A stretch of DNA of 33,066 nt from an uncultured Pseudomonadales bacterium. GTDB taxonomy: Bacteria > Pseudomonadota > Gammaproteobacteria > Pseudomonadales > Porticoccaceae. A program made the position numbers and the translations under genes. The DNA is taken from NCBI GenBank assembly GCA_938092205.1, contig CALKMW010000016.1:1-33066 (forward strand). Direction: 5' to 3'. The notes beneath the pieces were generated by a model, which searched no databases, was not told where the DNA came from, and was given only the letters and a program-made list of their open reading frames with translations. Position 1 is the stretch's first letter. Each line of letters begins with the position of its first letter. Below are positions 1 to 9,869 of the stretch, piece by piece.

Positions 1-34
1 TTTTTAAGTAATCACAAGCAAGAGGATTAGGTCG

Positions 35-961
35 ATGGCATTTTCTGACCGAGATGGTTTTATTTGGATGGATGGCAAACTAGTGGACTGGCGCGATGCG
101 CAGACACATTTTTTGACATCATCACTGCACTACGGAACAGGGGTTTTTGAAGGTATTCGCGCCTATGAAACAGACAAGGGCACCTGTATTTTTCGCCTTG
201 AAGACCATGTGCAACGCCTTTTCAATTCTGCCAAAATCCTTCACTTAGAAATACCCTATACACAAGAAGAAGTTAGCGCGGCAATTTGTGAAGTGGTTCG
301 AGAGAACAAACTTAAGGAAGGCTATATTCGTCCGTTGGTATTCCTTGGTTCAGAAGGCATGGGTCTAAGAGCTGAAGGGCTCAAGGTTCATCTAGGCATT
401 GCAGCATGGGAATGGCCGTCCTATACCTCGCCAGAAACACTAGAGTCGGGGTTAAAAGTACGCACATCTTCATATACAAGACACCACGTGAATATCACCA
501 TGGTGAAAGCTAAGGCTAGTGGTAACTATATCAACTCAATGTTAGCACTGCGTGAAGCGCTGGATTCGGGTTGTGACGAAGCTATTATGCTCGATCCTGA
601 GGGCTATGTGGCCGAGGGTAGCGCAGAGAACTTCTTTATTGTCCGCAAGGGTGCTATTTATACGCCGGATCTTACCTCCTGCTTGGACGGCATTACTCGT
701 GATACGGTGTTCACACTCGCCAAAGATCAGGGTATCGAGGTTCATGAAAAGCGCATCTCGCGCGATGAGGTTTATATCAGTGATGAGGCTTTCTTTAGTG
801 GCACTGCGGCTGAGATTGTACCTATTCGAGAATATGATAGCCGCATTATTGGAAGTGGTGCTCGCGGCACTGTTACTGGCTCACTGCAGTCGGCATACTT
901 TGATTTGGTGCGGGGTAAGAGTTCGATGCATTCTGAATGGCTGACGCCGGTTTCTGAGTAA
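35..961 (+). CDS. ilvE: Branched-chain amino acid aminotransferase
   Basis: 308 aa ORF; class IV aminotransferase motifs (HYGTGVFEGIRAY, EGYVAEGSAENFFIV, GTAAEIVPI). Confidence 0.93.
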   Translation: MAFSDRDGFIWMDGKLVDWRDAQTHFLTSSLHYGTGVFEGIRAYETDKGTCIFRLEDHVQRLFNSAKILHLEIPYTQEEVSAAICEVVRENKLKEGYIRPLVFLGSEGMGLRAEGLKVHLGIAAWEWPSYTSPETLESGLKVRTSSYTRHHVNITMVKAKASGNYINSMLALREALDSGCDEAIMLDPEGYVAEGSAENFFIVRKGAIYTPDLTSCLDGITRDTVFTLAKDQGIEVHEKRISRDEVYISDEAFFSGTAAEIVPIREYDSRIIGSGARGTVTGSLQSAYFDLVRGKSSMHSEWLTPVSE

Positions 962-1076
962 TATTGATAGTCATTGTAAAAGGCTAGTCACTGATATATT
1001 GAGAAGCTTTATTGCGGGACTTTTGCAATAACGGTAAAGGGTGCAATGATAGATTATCTTTAAGATAAATATTGTA

Positions 1077-2159
1077 CTAAGACCTTGTTGCTACTTCCCA
1101 ATACAGCTTTTCAACTTTATCTACCGCACTATCAAGAGAAATATGATTCATTGCATTTTTCTTTAAGTTAATTAATTGCCTGTCATACATATGGTAATTA
1201 TCGAAATAGTCCCTGATAAGCTTAAGTAACATTTCTGGGGATGGCGCTTGAAAATTTATCGGTACAAAGTTATTGCTCATAAAATTACTAAGGCTACTTT
1301 CTGTCACAATTTCACCTAAAGCACGAACATTCACAGGTAGTACATTTGTTCCATTACATAGTGCGTCCATTGCACATCGGCCACATGCAAGGGCAATTGA
1401 AGCCTCCTGATAATGCGCTCCGAGTTTATTGGTATACCCTCGATAGTCTATGGCGTGCCTAGTAGCACTTTGACTTTTAATGAGTGAGGATAGCTCTTCC
1501 GCATGTGTGCCCTGTCCATATATAACGAACTTTGCTTCAGGATATGTTTTTAATAGTTCAGGCATGACATCTTTGATCACCATTGCAATGACCGAAAAAT
1601 GACGTTTATCTAATCGACTGCCATACATTAGGGTGTGGGGATGTTTTTTATACGATAGAGGATGAACAATGACGCCATTTAAAATCAATGACGTTATCGA
1701 TGACAGTCTATGGTTTTTCTTAGCCTCTTCAAACGTTACTTTTCGCACGCAGATAAGTTTATCGACATGGTTGCGAATCAACGGGGAGCGTATATCGTAT
1801 TTTAATTGGCCGTGGACAGTCGCTACATTGGGTAAATTTGCCAATTTAGACAGGCAAACAGCTAGTGAAATGCCTAAGCGTTGATGTCCATGGATAAGGT
1901 GAATATTTTCGCGCCTAACTAAATTGTACAATCTGACCAGATTAGGTAAAAACAGCAGATCACTTATTAACAGCGGGTGAAAGTTAACTTTTTTAGATAA
2001 AGATTGTCTTTGCATGCCTTGCTTTGCAACTAAGTGAACATTATGACCTCTATTTGTTAGTTCATTGGCTAGATCGCAAACGTGAACTTCTGCTCCGCCC
2101 ATAGTAAAGTTTTTGGTAATTAGCAGGATATTTAGAGCAGAAGAGTTGTTTTTATTCAT
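1077..2159 (-). CDS. Glycosyltransferase, GT4-like (GT-B fold)
   Basis: 360 aa ORF; N-terminal GGAEVHVCDLANELTNRGHNVHLVA, HGHQRLG, ILNGV hinge and YGQG motif typical of GT4. Starts 39 bp after the tolC stop on the same strand. Confidence 0.8.
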   Translation of the reverse strand: MNKNNSSALNILLITKNFTMGGAEVHVCDLANELTNRGHNVHLVAKQGMQRQSLSKKVNFHPLLISDLLFLPNLVRLYNLVRRENIHLIHGHQRLGISLAVCLSKLANLPNVATVHGQLKYDIRSPLIRNHVDKLICVRKVTFEEAKKNHRLSSITSLILNGVIVHPLSYKKHPHTLMYGSRLDKRHFSVIAMVIKDVMPELLKTYPEAKFVIYGQGTHAEELSSLIKSQSATRHAIDYRGYTNKLGAHYQEASIALACGRCAMDALCNGTNVLPVNVRALGEIVTESSLSNFMSNNFVPINFQAPSPEMLLKLIRDYFDNYHMYDRQLINLKKNAMNHISLDSAVDKVEKLYWEVATRS

Positions 2160-2198
2160 AATGATTAAAATCAGATTAATTGAAAAACATTACTTATA

Positions 2199-3521
2199 TT
2201 AATAGCGCTCTATATTAATGTTCATATTGAGCGAATCATTTAACCCATAAATATCCTCTGGCGATAACTGCCCCGCCACCTGTTTTAGGCGCATCATCGA
2301 AAGAATATAGTCATAACGCGCATTAGAGAAATTTCGCTTCGCCTGAAACAGCGTCCGCTGTGCCACCAACACATCCACAATATTTCGTGTTCCAACCTCA
2401 TAGCCGGCTTGTGTCGCTTTTAAAGCGCTTTCAGCCGATGTAATAGCTTGCTTGCGCGCCTTAACTCGTGCGACATTAGTGATGGTCAGTTGATGATTAG
2501 ACCGAGCGGCTTGCATGGTATTACGTTTGGTAGCTATATAGTTTTGTTCTGCGGCCTGGGCTTGATAAGCAGATTGGCGTGCCTGAGAGCTGGTTAGACC
2601 ACCGGAAAAAATTGGCATGGTTAGGTTTAAGTTTACGGCTGTTTGCTCTGTATTCATCGGCTCTGCAGCAATAGTTGCCTCAATATCGCGCTTGCTATAA
2701 TCGGCAGAAACAGTAATTTTTGGCAAGTGCTGAGCTTTGGCCGCTTTAGCGGTTTGATTGGCGGCTTGTTGAGTTAATAGGCTAGCTTTGAGATCGAAGT
2801 TATTGGCTAGCGCAAATGCAACCCATGACTCTGAGGCAATTGGATTAGGTGCTTGGGCCACAAAGTCATCTTTAAGACCCGCTAACTGACTGTGATTTTT
2901 CCCGGTCAAAACCTGTAACTGATCAAAGGCTATATCTAGCGCACCATTGGCTTCTAGGCTATTGACGCTAGCGTCATCAAAAATAGCTTGAATTTCATGC
3001 ACATCGGTAATGGGTAGCAGGCCTACTTCAAACCGCTCAGTTACTTGCTCTAATTGACGCTCAATGGCTAGTTCCTCGGCTTTGCGAGTTTGCTTATTGT
3101 CGTAGGCGCGCAGCACATTGAAGTAAGATTCACTCACTCTAATGATAAGTGATTGCTGTTGGGTGGCGAATTGAGCCTCAGCCACCTGATCCATGTGTTT
3201 GGCGCTTTGAAATTGAAACCATGCAGGCACATTAAACAGTGACTGACTTAGGCTTGCCGCATAGGTTGTTTTTACCGGCTCAATATTATCATCTGATGAT
3301 GGTTCTTCTTTGCGTGAAGACGCTGTTAGCTGCGGCAATAAAACAGCTCTACCTTGTTTTAATGTTTCTTTACTGGCCTTATAAGAGGCTCTAGCCGCAC
3401 CGGCTATGGGGTCATTCTTAACAGCTGACTGATAAATATCGGCAAGTGTTTCTGCATTTGCCGATGTGCTAGTAAGCGCTATCAAAGCGATTAACGAAAT
3501 AAGTTTATTGATTGATAGCAT
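2199..3521 (-). CDS. tolC: TolC family outer membrane efflux protein
   Basis: TolC-type repeats (TLADIYQSAVKNDPIAGAARASYKA; GYEVGTRNIVDVLVAQRTLFQAKRNF). I prefer the internal ATG at 3521 over the ORF start at 3620: a signal peptide MLSINKLISLIALIALTSTSANA follows it and GGAG lies 5 nt upstream. Confidence 0.9.
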   Translation of the reverse strand: MLSINKLISLIALIALTSTSANAETLADIYQSAVKNDPIAGAARASYKASKETLKQGRAVLLPQLTASSRKEEPSSDDNIEPVKTTYAASLSQSLFNVPAWFQFQSAKHMDQVAEAQFATQQQSLIIRVSESYFNVLRAYDNKQTRKAEELAIERQLEQVTERFEVGLLPITDVHEIQAIFDDASVNSLEANGALDIAFDQLQVLTGKNHSQLAGLKDDFVAQAPNPIASESWVAFALANNFDLKASLLTQQAANQTAKAAKAQHLPKITVSADYSKRDIEATIAAEPMNTEQTAVNLNLTMPIFSGGLTSSQARQSAYQAQAAEQNYIATKRNTMQAARSNHQLTITNVARVKARKQAITSAESALKATQAGYEVGTRNIVDVLVAQRTLFQAKRNFSNARYDYILSMMRLKQVAGQLSPEDIYGLNDSLNMNINIERY

Positions 3522-3815
3522 ATGTTCTCCATGCATTTTTAGCAGCCATATTGACCCTATCCTGAGGCAAATAATTACCTTGCAAGTCTTATCATAATAT
3601 TTATTCATGTGGATAAACAATCACAAAGACAAGAAGATTGCTATAAGCGTTAAAGAATCATCAATTCTACGTTAATTAGGTAAAAAATGATCAATAAGCG
3701 TCAATTAAAGCGTAGATTAGTCAAATAAAAATCTCAGTCTATTTGATGGGCGTTAATGGAATAATACCGCGTAATCAGGTATATTTTTAAATCACATTAT
3801 TTGCTTAAAATATCT

Positions 3816-4241
3816 ATGCAAAGACAAAATTTTAGCCTAGCTTGCCTGCATCGAGAATGCGAGCTTAACTACGGTAGACTCGAGCGCCTTACAGACGAAG
3901 ATCTTTGTTTGGGTGCTCGCTTTCAGGTTAAAAACGCGCAAACATCGATGCTTGATTTTAAGGTCATCGAGCTGGCTAAATTTACCACTACTCTGTTTAT
4001 TAAAATTGAATCTAACAGTCCAAAATGGCTGCCAAGTATAGAGTTAAAAGCTAGAATTTATCGCGATGCTAAAATGGCCGAGGTCATTGAGTGGTGCTCA
4101 GATAGCACTATTCCTTGGGCGCTTGTAGAGCGCAAAGGGCCGCAATCAAGAGATGAAAAGTGGCAGTGGAATATCTTTTTAGGTGAGCTTCTATATCAGG
4201 CTTTACGTCATAGGCGCATTGCCCAAGTGCAAAGTAGTTAA
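3816..4241 (+). CDS. yqiB: DUF1249 family protein (YqiB-like)
   Basis: Resembles YqiB (RIYRDAKMAEVIEW, RDEKWQWNIFLGELLYQAL) and sits in the tolC/yqiB/cpdA/yqiA/parE context. ATG at 3816 preferred over TTG at 3801. Confidence 0.75.
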   Translation: MQRQNFSLACLHRECELNYGRLERLTDEDLCLGARFQVKNAQTSMLDFKVIELAKFTTTLFIKIESNSPKWLPSIELKARIYRDAKMAEVIEWCSDSTIPWALVERKGPQSRDEKWQWNIFLGELLYQALRHRRIAQVQSS

Positions 4242-4245
4242 TTAA

Positions 4246-4989
4246 GTGACGGTCTTAAAACTCACGCAGATTACTGATTTGCACCTTGGGCCTACCCCAG
4301 ATTTTACCTGTAGAAATATACCAACCTATCAAACACTCTTATCTGTTCTTGAGGCTATTAAACGCGATGGTCGTGGTGAAGATAGGCTTTTGCTGACAGG
4401 GGATATTGCCAGCGATGCCCAACCTGAAGCTTATCAGCAATTAGATCAATTACTGTTGGCGCAAAAAAAACAGGCGTTATGGCTTCCTGGAAATCATGAC
4501 AGTATGGATCTGATGCAAAAAAACTTTGTCCATTTTCCATTTATGCCTGTTTTCGAAACTAAAAGCTGGGCAATAATCATGTTAGATAGTTCATTGTCTG
4601 GTCAGCCCGAGGGGTCGATTTCAAAGGATCAGATACATCAACTAGAACGGTATTTGGTTGCTCTAACGCATAAAAATATCCTTGTCGCTATGCACCATAG
4701 TCCAGTTGCGGTAAATAGCCAATGGGTCGACAAGCATCGCATAGCGAACCATAAACTTTTACATAAGTTGCTAGTTGCCCATGGCAAGGTAAGGGCGGTC
4801 ATCAATGGCCATATCCATCAACAGCATACGGCCGATTGGGGTGGTATTGCTGTCTATGCGACACCCTCTACCTGTTTTCAATTTAAACCAGAGGCGGCTG
4901 ATTTTGCCCTAAGCGATCAATTACCTGCCTATAGATGGATTGATTTACATGATGATGGAAAAATCAATACAGGGGTTAAATTCTTATAA
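4246..4989 (+). CDS. cpdA: Metallophosphoesterase, 3',5'-cyclic-AMP phosphodiesterase type
   Basis: ITDLHLG, LLTGDIASD, WLPGNHD, AMHHSPV, INGHIHQ metallophosphoesterase motifs; GTG start; conserved synteny upstream of yqiA-parE. Confidence 0.85.
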   Translation: MTVLKLTQITDLHLGPTPDFTCRNIPTYQTLLSVLEAIKRDGRGEDRLLLTGDIASDAQPEAYQQLDQLLLAQKKQALWLPGNHDSMDLMQKNFVHFPFMPVFETKSWAIIMLDSSLSGQPEGSISKDQIHQLERYLVALTHKNILVAMHHSPVAVNSQWVDKHRIANHKLLHKLLVAHGKVRAVINGHIHQQHTADWGGIAVYATPSTCFQFKPEAADFALSDQLPAYRWIDLHDDGKINTGVKFL

Positions 4990-5081
4990 CCACTTTCAAC
5001 GGATGCTTAGGCTCAAATCAGTCGCTGACAATCGGACTTTTTTGACTATAATACTGTCTGAATCTCAGGTGACCTAAAACA

Positions 5082-5669
5082 ATGTCGATGCTACTTTACT
5101 TGCACGGTTTTAATAGTTCCCCGCAGTCAAAAAAAGCCATTGAGACTGAGCGGTGGTTGCAATTAAATGCACCAAATATAAAGTTTTTCTGCCCTCAGTT
5201 ATCACCCTACGCTTCAACGGTTATGCAGTCACTTGCGGAGCTTATAGAGGCTTATTTGCCGCAGCCGATTTATTTGGTAGGAAGTTCAATGGGCGGATTT
5301 TTCGCTACCTGTCTCTCTGAGCAATATAACTTGCCGGCTGTGCTGATAAATCCTGCCGTCAACCCAGGTTCTGGGTTACACTCATGGTTAGGAGAAAACA
5401 GCAACTTTATGACCGGTGAGCGCTGGGTTTTTGAGCCGCGACATATTAAAGAATACAGCGACTTAAACCCACAGCAAATTAAGCGCTTACAAAATTATAA
5501 AATATTGTTGCAAACAGGCGATGAGGTGTTGGATTATCGTCATGCGCAAAAGCGATATACAGGCTGTGCTATTAAGACGGAGGTTGGTGGAGACCACAGC
5601 TTTGTTGATTATCAGCGACATATACCAGCCATTTTAAAGTTTTTAACACATGTGAAAACATGCCAATAA
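5082..5669 (+). CDS. yqiA: YqiA/YcfP family alpha/beta hydrolase (esterase)
   Basis: YLHGFNSSPQSKKA, GSSMGGFFATCLSE, INPAVNP, TGDEVLDY, GGDHSF; directly upstream of parE. Confidence 0.88.
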   Translation: MSMLLYLHGFNSSPQSKKAIETERWLQLNAPNIKFFCPQLSPYASTVMQSLAELIEAYLPQPIYLVGSSMGGFFATCLSEQYNLPAVLINPAVNPGSGLHSWLGENSNFMTGERWVFEPRHIKEYSDLNPQQIKRLQNYKILLQTGDEVLDYRHAQKRYTGCAIKTEVGGDHSFVDYQRHIPAILKFLTHVKTCQ

Positions 5670-5690
5670 TAGAAAAGTAGCCAAAAAACA

Positions 5691-7583
5691 ATGAGCAACT
5701 ACAACGCAGAAGATATTGAAGTTCTAACTGGATTAGATCCGGTCAAAAAACGTCCGGGTATGTATACCGATACCAGTCGGCCGAATCATTTGGCGCAAGA
5801 GGTCATCGATAACAGTGTCGATGAGGCGTTGGCCGGGCACGCACGAAGAGTTGACGTTACTCTGCACAAAGATGGATCTCTGTCTGTCTGTGATGATGGC
5901 CGAGGAATGCCCGTTGATATTCATCCTGAGCAGGGCTTGCCTGGGGTGGAGGTGATCCTCTCTACGCTTCACGCCGGCGGTAAGTTTTCCAATAATAACT
6001 ACCAGTTTTCGGGCGGATTGCACGGTGTAGGTGTATCTGTGGTGAATGCCCTATCAGATCGTTTGGATGTCACGGTTAAGCGCGGCGGCCAGATTCATCA
6101 AATATTATTTTCTAACGGCGATAAAACCTCCGACTTACAAGTTATAGATACCTGTGGTCAGCGCAATACAGGCACAATTTTGCGCTTCTGGCCCAATCCT
6201 GAATACTTTGATTCAGCAAAGTTTAGTGTCTCTAGATTGCGTCATGTGTTAAGAGCTAAGGCGGTACTCTGCAGCGGCCTAACCATGAGTTTTTATGACG
6301 AAAATACCAGCGAAAGTTTGGAATGGTTCTATGAAGATGGATTAAAGGACTATATTGCCGATGCATTGCATGGCTGGGAAGTTCTGCCGGCAGAACCATT
6401 TATTGGCGCCTTTGCTACAGAAAACGAAGCGGTGGATTGGGCGGTACAATGGTTGCCCGAGGGTGGCGAGCTAGTGCAAGAAAGTTACGTTAACCTTATT
6501 CCAACGCCGCAAGGCGGAACCCATGTCAATGGTTTGCGTACTGGTCTGCTCGAAGCAATGCGTGAATTTTGTGAATTTCGCAATCTATTGCCTCGAGGAG
6601 TAAAACTTACCCCAGATGATATTTGGGATCGCTGTAGTTTTGTGTTGTCATCCAAAATGGCTGACCCACAATTCTCTGGCCAAACCAAAGATCGTTTATC
6701 TTCAAGGGAAGTAGCGGCATTTATTGCCGGTGTGGTAAAAGATGCCTTTAGTTTGTGGCTGAATCAGCATACCGAAGAATCTGAAAAGCTTGCGGAGCTG
6801 TGTATTTTGCATGCTCAGCGACGTATGCGTGCCAGTAAAAAAGTTGTGCGTAAAAAGGTTACCCAGGGGCCGGCACTACCGGGTAAATTGGCCGATTGCT
6901 CTAGCGATGAGCCAGAACAGTGCGAAATATTTTTGGTAGAGGGTGATTCTGCGGGCGGGTCTGCAAAGCAGGCGCGAAACCGCGAAAACCAGGCGATTAT
7001 GCCGTTGCGCGGTAAAATTCTAAATACTTGGGAAGTTGAATCTCAGGAAATTTTAGGGTCGCAAGAAGTGCATGATATCTCTGTCGCATTGGGGGTAGAC
7101 CCTGGTCTGGAATCTGCCGATGATTTGCGCTACCACAAGGTATGTATCCTCGCCGATGCTGACTCTGATGGCCTGCATATTGCCACCCTACTCTGTGCGC
7201 TATTTGTACGTCACTTCCGTCCACTGGTTGCCAGTGGACATGTGTATGTCGCCATGCCGCCGCTATTTAGGATCGATGTGGGCAAGGATGTCTATTATGC
7301 GCTTGATGATGCCGAGAGGCAGGGCATTCTCGATCGAATAGACGCTGAGGGTAAGCGTGGCAAGGTGAATGTTCAGCGATTTAAGGGCTTGGGTGAAATG
7401 AATCCACCACAGTTGCGCGAAACCACCATGGACCCAGATACCAGGCGCCTAGTTCAGCTAACTCTAGAGCCAGGCGATGATACCAATTCGGTACTTGATA
7501 TGTTGTTGGCCAAGAAACGTTCGCCAGACAGACGTCAATGGTTAGAGACCAAAGGCAATTTAGCCGACACTGGCAATCTGTAA
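5691..7583 (+). CDS. parE: DNA topoisomerase IV subunit B
   Basis: 630 aa; KKRPGMYTD, EVIDNSVDEALAG, GLHGVGVSVVNALS, EGDSAGGSAKQARNRENQAIMPLRGKILN, RFKGLGEMNPPQL. Confidence 0.96.
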   Translation: MSNYNAEDIEVLTGLDPVKKRPGMYTDTSRPNHLAQEVIDNSVDEALAGHARRVDVTLHKDGSLSVCDDGRGMPVDIHPEQGLPGVEVILSTLHAGGKFSNNNYQFSGGLHGVGVSVVNALSDRLDVTVKRGGQIHQILFSNGDKTSDLQVIDTCGQRNTGTILRFWPNPEYFDSAKFSVSRLRHVLRAKAVLCSGLTMSFYDENTSESLEWFYEDGLKDYIADALHGWEVLPAEPFIGAFATENEAVDWAVQWLPEGGELVQESYVNLIPTPQGGTHVNGLRTGLLEAMREFCEFRNLLPRGVKLTPDDIWDRCSFVLSSKMADPQFSGQTKDRLSSREVAAFIAGVVKDAFSLWLNQHTEESEKLAELCILHAQRRMRASKKVVRKKVTQGPALPGKLADCSSDEPEQCEIFLVEGDSAGGSAKQARNRENQAIMPLRGKILNTWEVESQEILGSQEVHDISVALGVDPGLESADDLRYHKVCILADADSDGLHIATLLCALFVRHFRPLVASGHVYVAMPPLFRIDVGKDVYYALDDAERQGILDRIDAEGKRGKVNVQRFKGLGEMNPPQLRETTMDPDTRRLVQLTLEPGDDTNSVLDMLLAKKRSPDRRQWLETKGNLADTGNL

Positions 7584-7607
7584 ACAGAATAAAATAAAGG
7601 AAGGGCA

Positions 7608-9869
7608 ATGAACGATACAGTAACCTTTAATGATCAGGGTCTTGAGAGCCGATCACTAAGTAGCTACACCGAGCAAGCATACCTGGATTATTCAATGTAT
7701 GTGATTCTCGATCGCGCCCTACCGCATATTGGTGACGGCCTAAAGCCGGTGCAACGACGCATCGTTTACGCTATGAGCGAGCTTGGTTTAAAGGCAACGG
7801 CCAAATATAAAAAATCAGCCAGAACCGTGGGTGATGTGATTGGTAAATTTCACCCCCATGGTGATAGCGCCGCCTATGAAGCTATGGTGCTGATGGCGCA
7901 GCCGTTTTCTTACCGTTATCCGCTTGTTGATGGTCAGGGCAACTGGGGCTCGCAAGATGATCCTAAGTCGTTCGCGGCGATGCGCTACACCGAATCTAAG
8001 CTATCAAAATATGCAGAATTACTACTTGCTGAATTAGGTCAGGGGACTAGTAATTGGCGCCCCAATTTTGATGCATCCCTGGAGGAACCGGAAATATTAC
8101 CCGCTCGAGTGCCGAGTATTTTACTTAATGGCACCACCGGTATTGCCGTAGGTATGGCGACAGATATCCCGCCGCACAATCTTAATGAAGTGGTCAGTGC
8201 TACTTTGCATTTGTTGGATAATCCCAAGGCCGATATACCCGAGCTAATGAACTTTATTCAAGCGCCAGATTTTCCTACTGATGCAGAAATCATTACGCCC
8301 AAAGCGGATATTTTAGCGGCCTATGAAAGCGGTCGTGGCTCAGTCAAAATGCGTGCGGTCTGGAGCAAGGAAGATGGCGATGTCATTGTTACTGCTCTGC
8401 CATTTCAGTCATCGGGTTCTAAAGTTTTGGAACAAATTGCCACTCAGATGCGCAATAAAAAATTACCTATGGTGGCGGATCTTCGCGATGAATCTGACCA
8501 TGAAAACCCAACACGCTTGGTGATCACACCAAAGTCTAATCGAGTAGACATAGATGGTTTAATGGATCATCTTTTTGCAACTACTGATCTAGAGCGCAGT
8601 TACCGAATCAATCTTAATATTATTGGCGTAGATGGCAGGCCAGCTGTAATGAATTTAAAGCGCATTCTAAAAGAATGGTTAAGCTTTAGAATTGATGTAA
8701 CTCGCCGACGTTTAGACTATCGATTGCAAAAAGTCGAAAAGCGTTTGCACCTATTAGATGGTTTGCTGATTGCTTTTTTGAATATTGATGAAGTGATTCA
8801 TATTATTCGTACTGAAGATCAGCCAAAGCCAGCATTAATGCAAAAATACGGGCTTTCGGATTTGCAAGCGGACTATATTCTCGACACCAAGTTACGTCAG
8901 TTAGCACGTTTAGAGGAAGTAAAAATTCGTGCTGAGCAAGAAGAGCTAGCGAAAGAAAAAGCTGAATTAGAGCTCTTGCTCAGTTCCGATGCTCGACTAA
9001 AAACTCTGGTCAAAAAAGAACTTAAAACCAGTGCCGAAGAATATGGCGATGAGCGTCGATCGACCCTTAGAGAGCGCACAGAAGCTCAAGCCTTTAGTGA
9101 AAAAGATTTGGTAACTGCAGAGCCGGTGACGGTAGTGCTATCGGATAAAGGCTGGCTTAGAGCGGCTAAGGGGCATGATATTGATCCCACCAGCCTGAAT
9201 TATAAAGCCGGGGATAAGTTCTTATCCTCAGCTCTAGGGCGCAGTAATCAAAATGTATTTCTTCAAGACACAACGGGGAGATTCTACGCGCTATCTGCCC
9301 ATACATTGCCATCAGCGCGAGGTCAGGGTGAGCCGGCTACAGGTAGGCTAAACCCACCATCTGGTTCGTTATTTACTCATTTGGTGATGGGTGATGATGC
9401 GCAAAAGATTCTTTTGGGTACTGATGCAGGCTACGGCTTTGTCGGCAAAATTGGCGATCTATATACCAAAAATAAAGCTGGTAAAGCGGTGGTTTCGATC
9501 CCTAAAGGCGCGAAAATACTCAGCCCTAAATTAGTCTCTGATGAAAATCTGCTGATTGCTGCAGTGAGTAATGAGGGCAGGCTACTTGCATTTCCGCTAA
9601 GTGATTTACCCGAGTTATCCAGAGGTAAGGGCAATAAGATTATCAATATACCAAGCTCTAGATTGCAGGCGCGAGAAGAATTTGTCGTTGACTTTGCCGT
9701 TATTCCAGAAGATGGTTCCCTTGTGGTTCACTCTGGCAAGCGGTACTTAGTGATGAAGCCAAAAGATTTAGAACATTATCGCGGCGAGCGTGGCCGTCGA
9801 GGGCATAAATTGCCTCGGGGGTTCCAAAAAGTGGATCGCTTGGAAGCAGAGTCAGGTTCAAAAGATTAA
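7608..9869 (+). CDS. parC: DNA topoisomerase IV subunit A
   Basis: 753 aa; [75 protein letters not shown]. Confidence 0.96.
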   Translation: MNDTVTFNDQGLESRSLSSYTEQAYLDYSMYVILDRALPHIGDGLKPVQRRIVYAMSELGLKATAKYKKSARTVGDVIGKFHPHGDSAAYEAMVLMAQPFSYRYPLVDGQGNWGSQDDPKSFAAMRYTESKLSKYAELLLAELGQGTSNWRPNFDASLEEPEILPARVPSILLNGTTGIAVGMATDIPPHNLNEVVSATLHLLDNPKADIPELMNFIQAPDFPTDAEIITPKADILAAYESGRGSVKMRAVWSKEDGDVIVTALPFQSSGSKVLEQIATQMRNKKLPMVADLRDESDHENPTRLVITPKSNRVDIDGLMDHLFATTDLERSYRINLNIIGVDGRPAVMNLKRILKEWLSFRIDVTRRRLDYRLQKVEKRLHLLDGLLIAFLNIDEVIHIIRTEDQPKPALMQKYGLSDLQADYILDTKLRQLARLEEVKIRAEQEELAKEKAELELLLSSDARLKTLVKKELKTSAEEYGDERRSTLRERTEAQAFSEKDLVTAEPVTVVLSDKGWLRAAKGHDIDPTSLNYKAGDKFLSSALGRSNQNVFLQDTTGRFYALSAHTLPSARGQGEPATGRLNPPSGSLFTHLVMGDDAQKILLGTDAGYGFVGKIGDLYTKNKAGKAVVSIPKGAKILSPKLVSDENLLIAAVSNEGRLLAFPLSDLPELSRGKGNKIINIPSSRLQAREEFVVDFAVIPEDGSLVVHSGKRYLVMKPKDLEHYRGERGRRGHKLPRGFQKVDRLEAESGSKD

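Noticed and set aside
552-944. 130-aa plus-strand ORF inside ilvE
   Set aside because: Out-of-frame overlap with a clear ilvE; composition is not protein-like.
1009-1031. Inverted repeat TTATTGC...GCAATAA between ilvE and the glycosyltransferase
   Set aside because: Short AT-rich stem with no clear T-run directly after it; too weak to call as a terminator.
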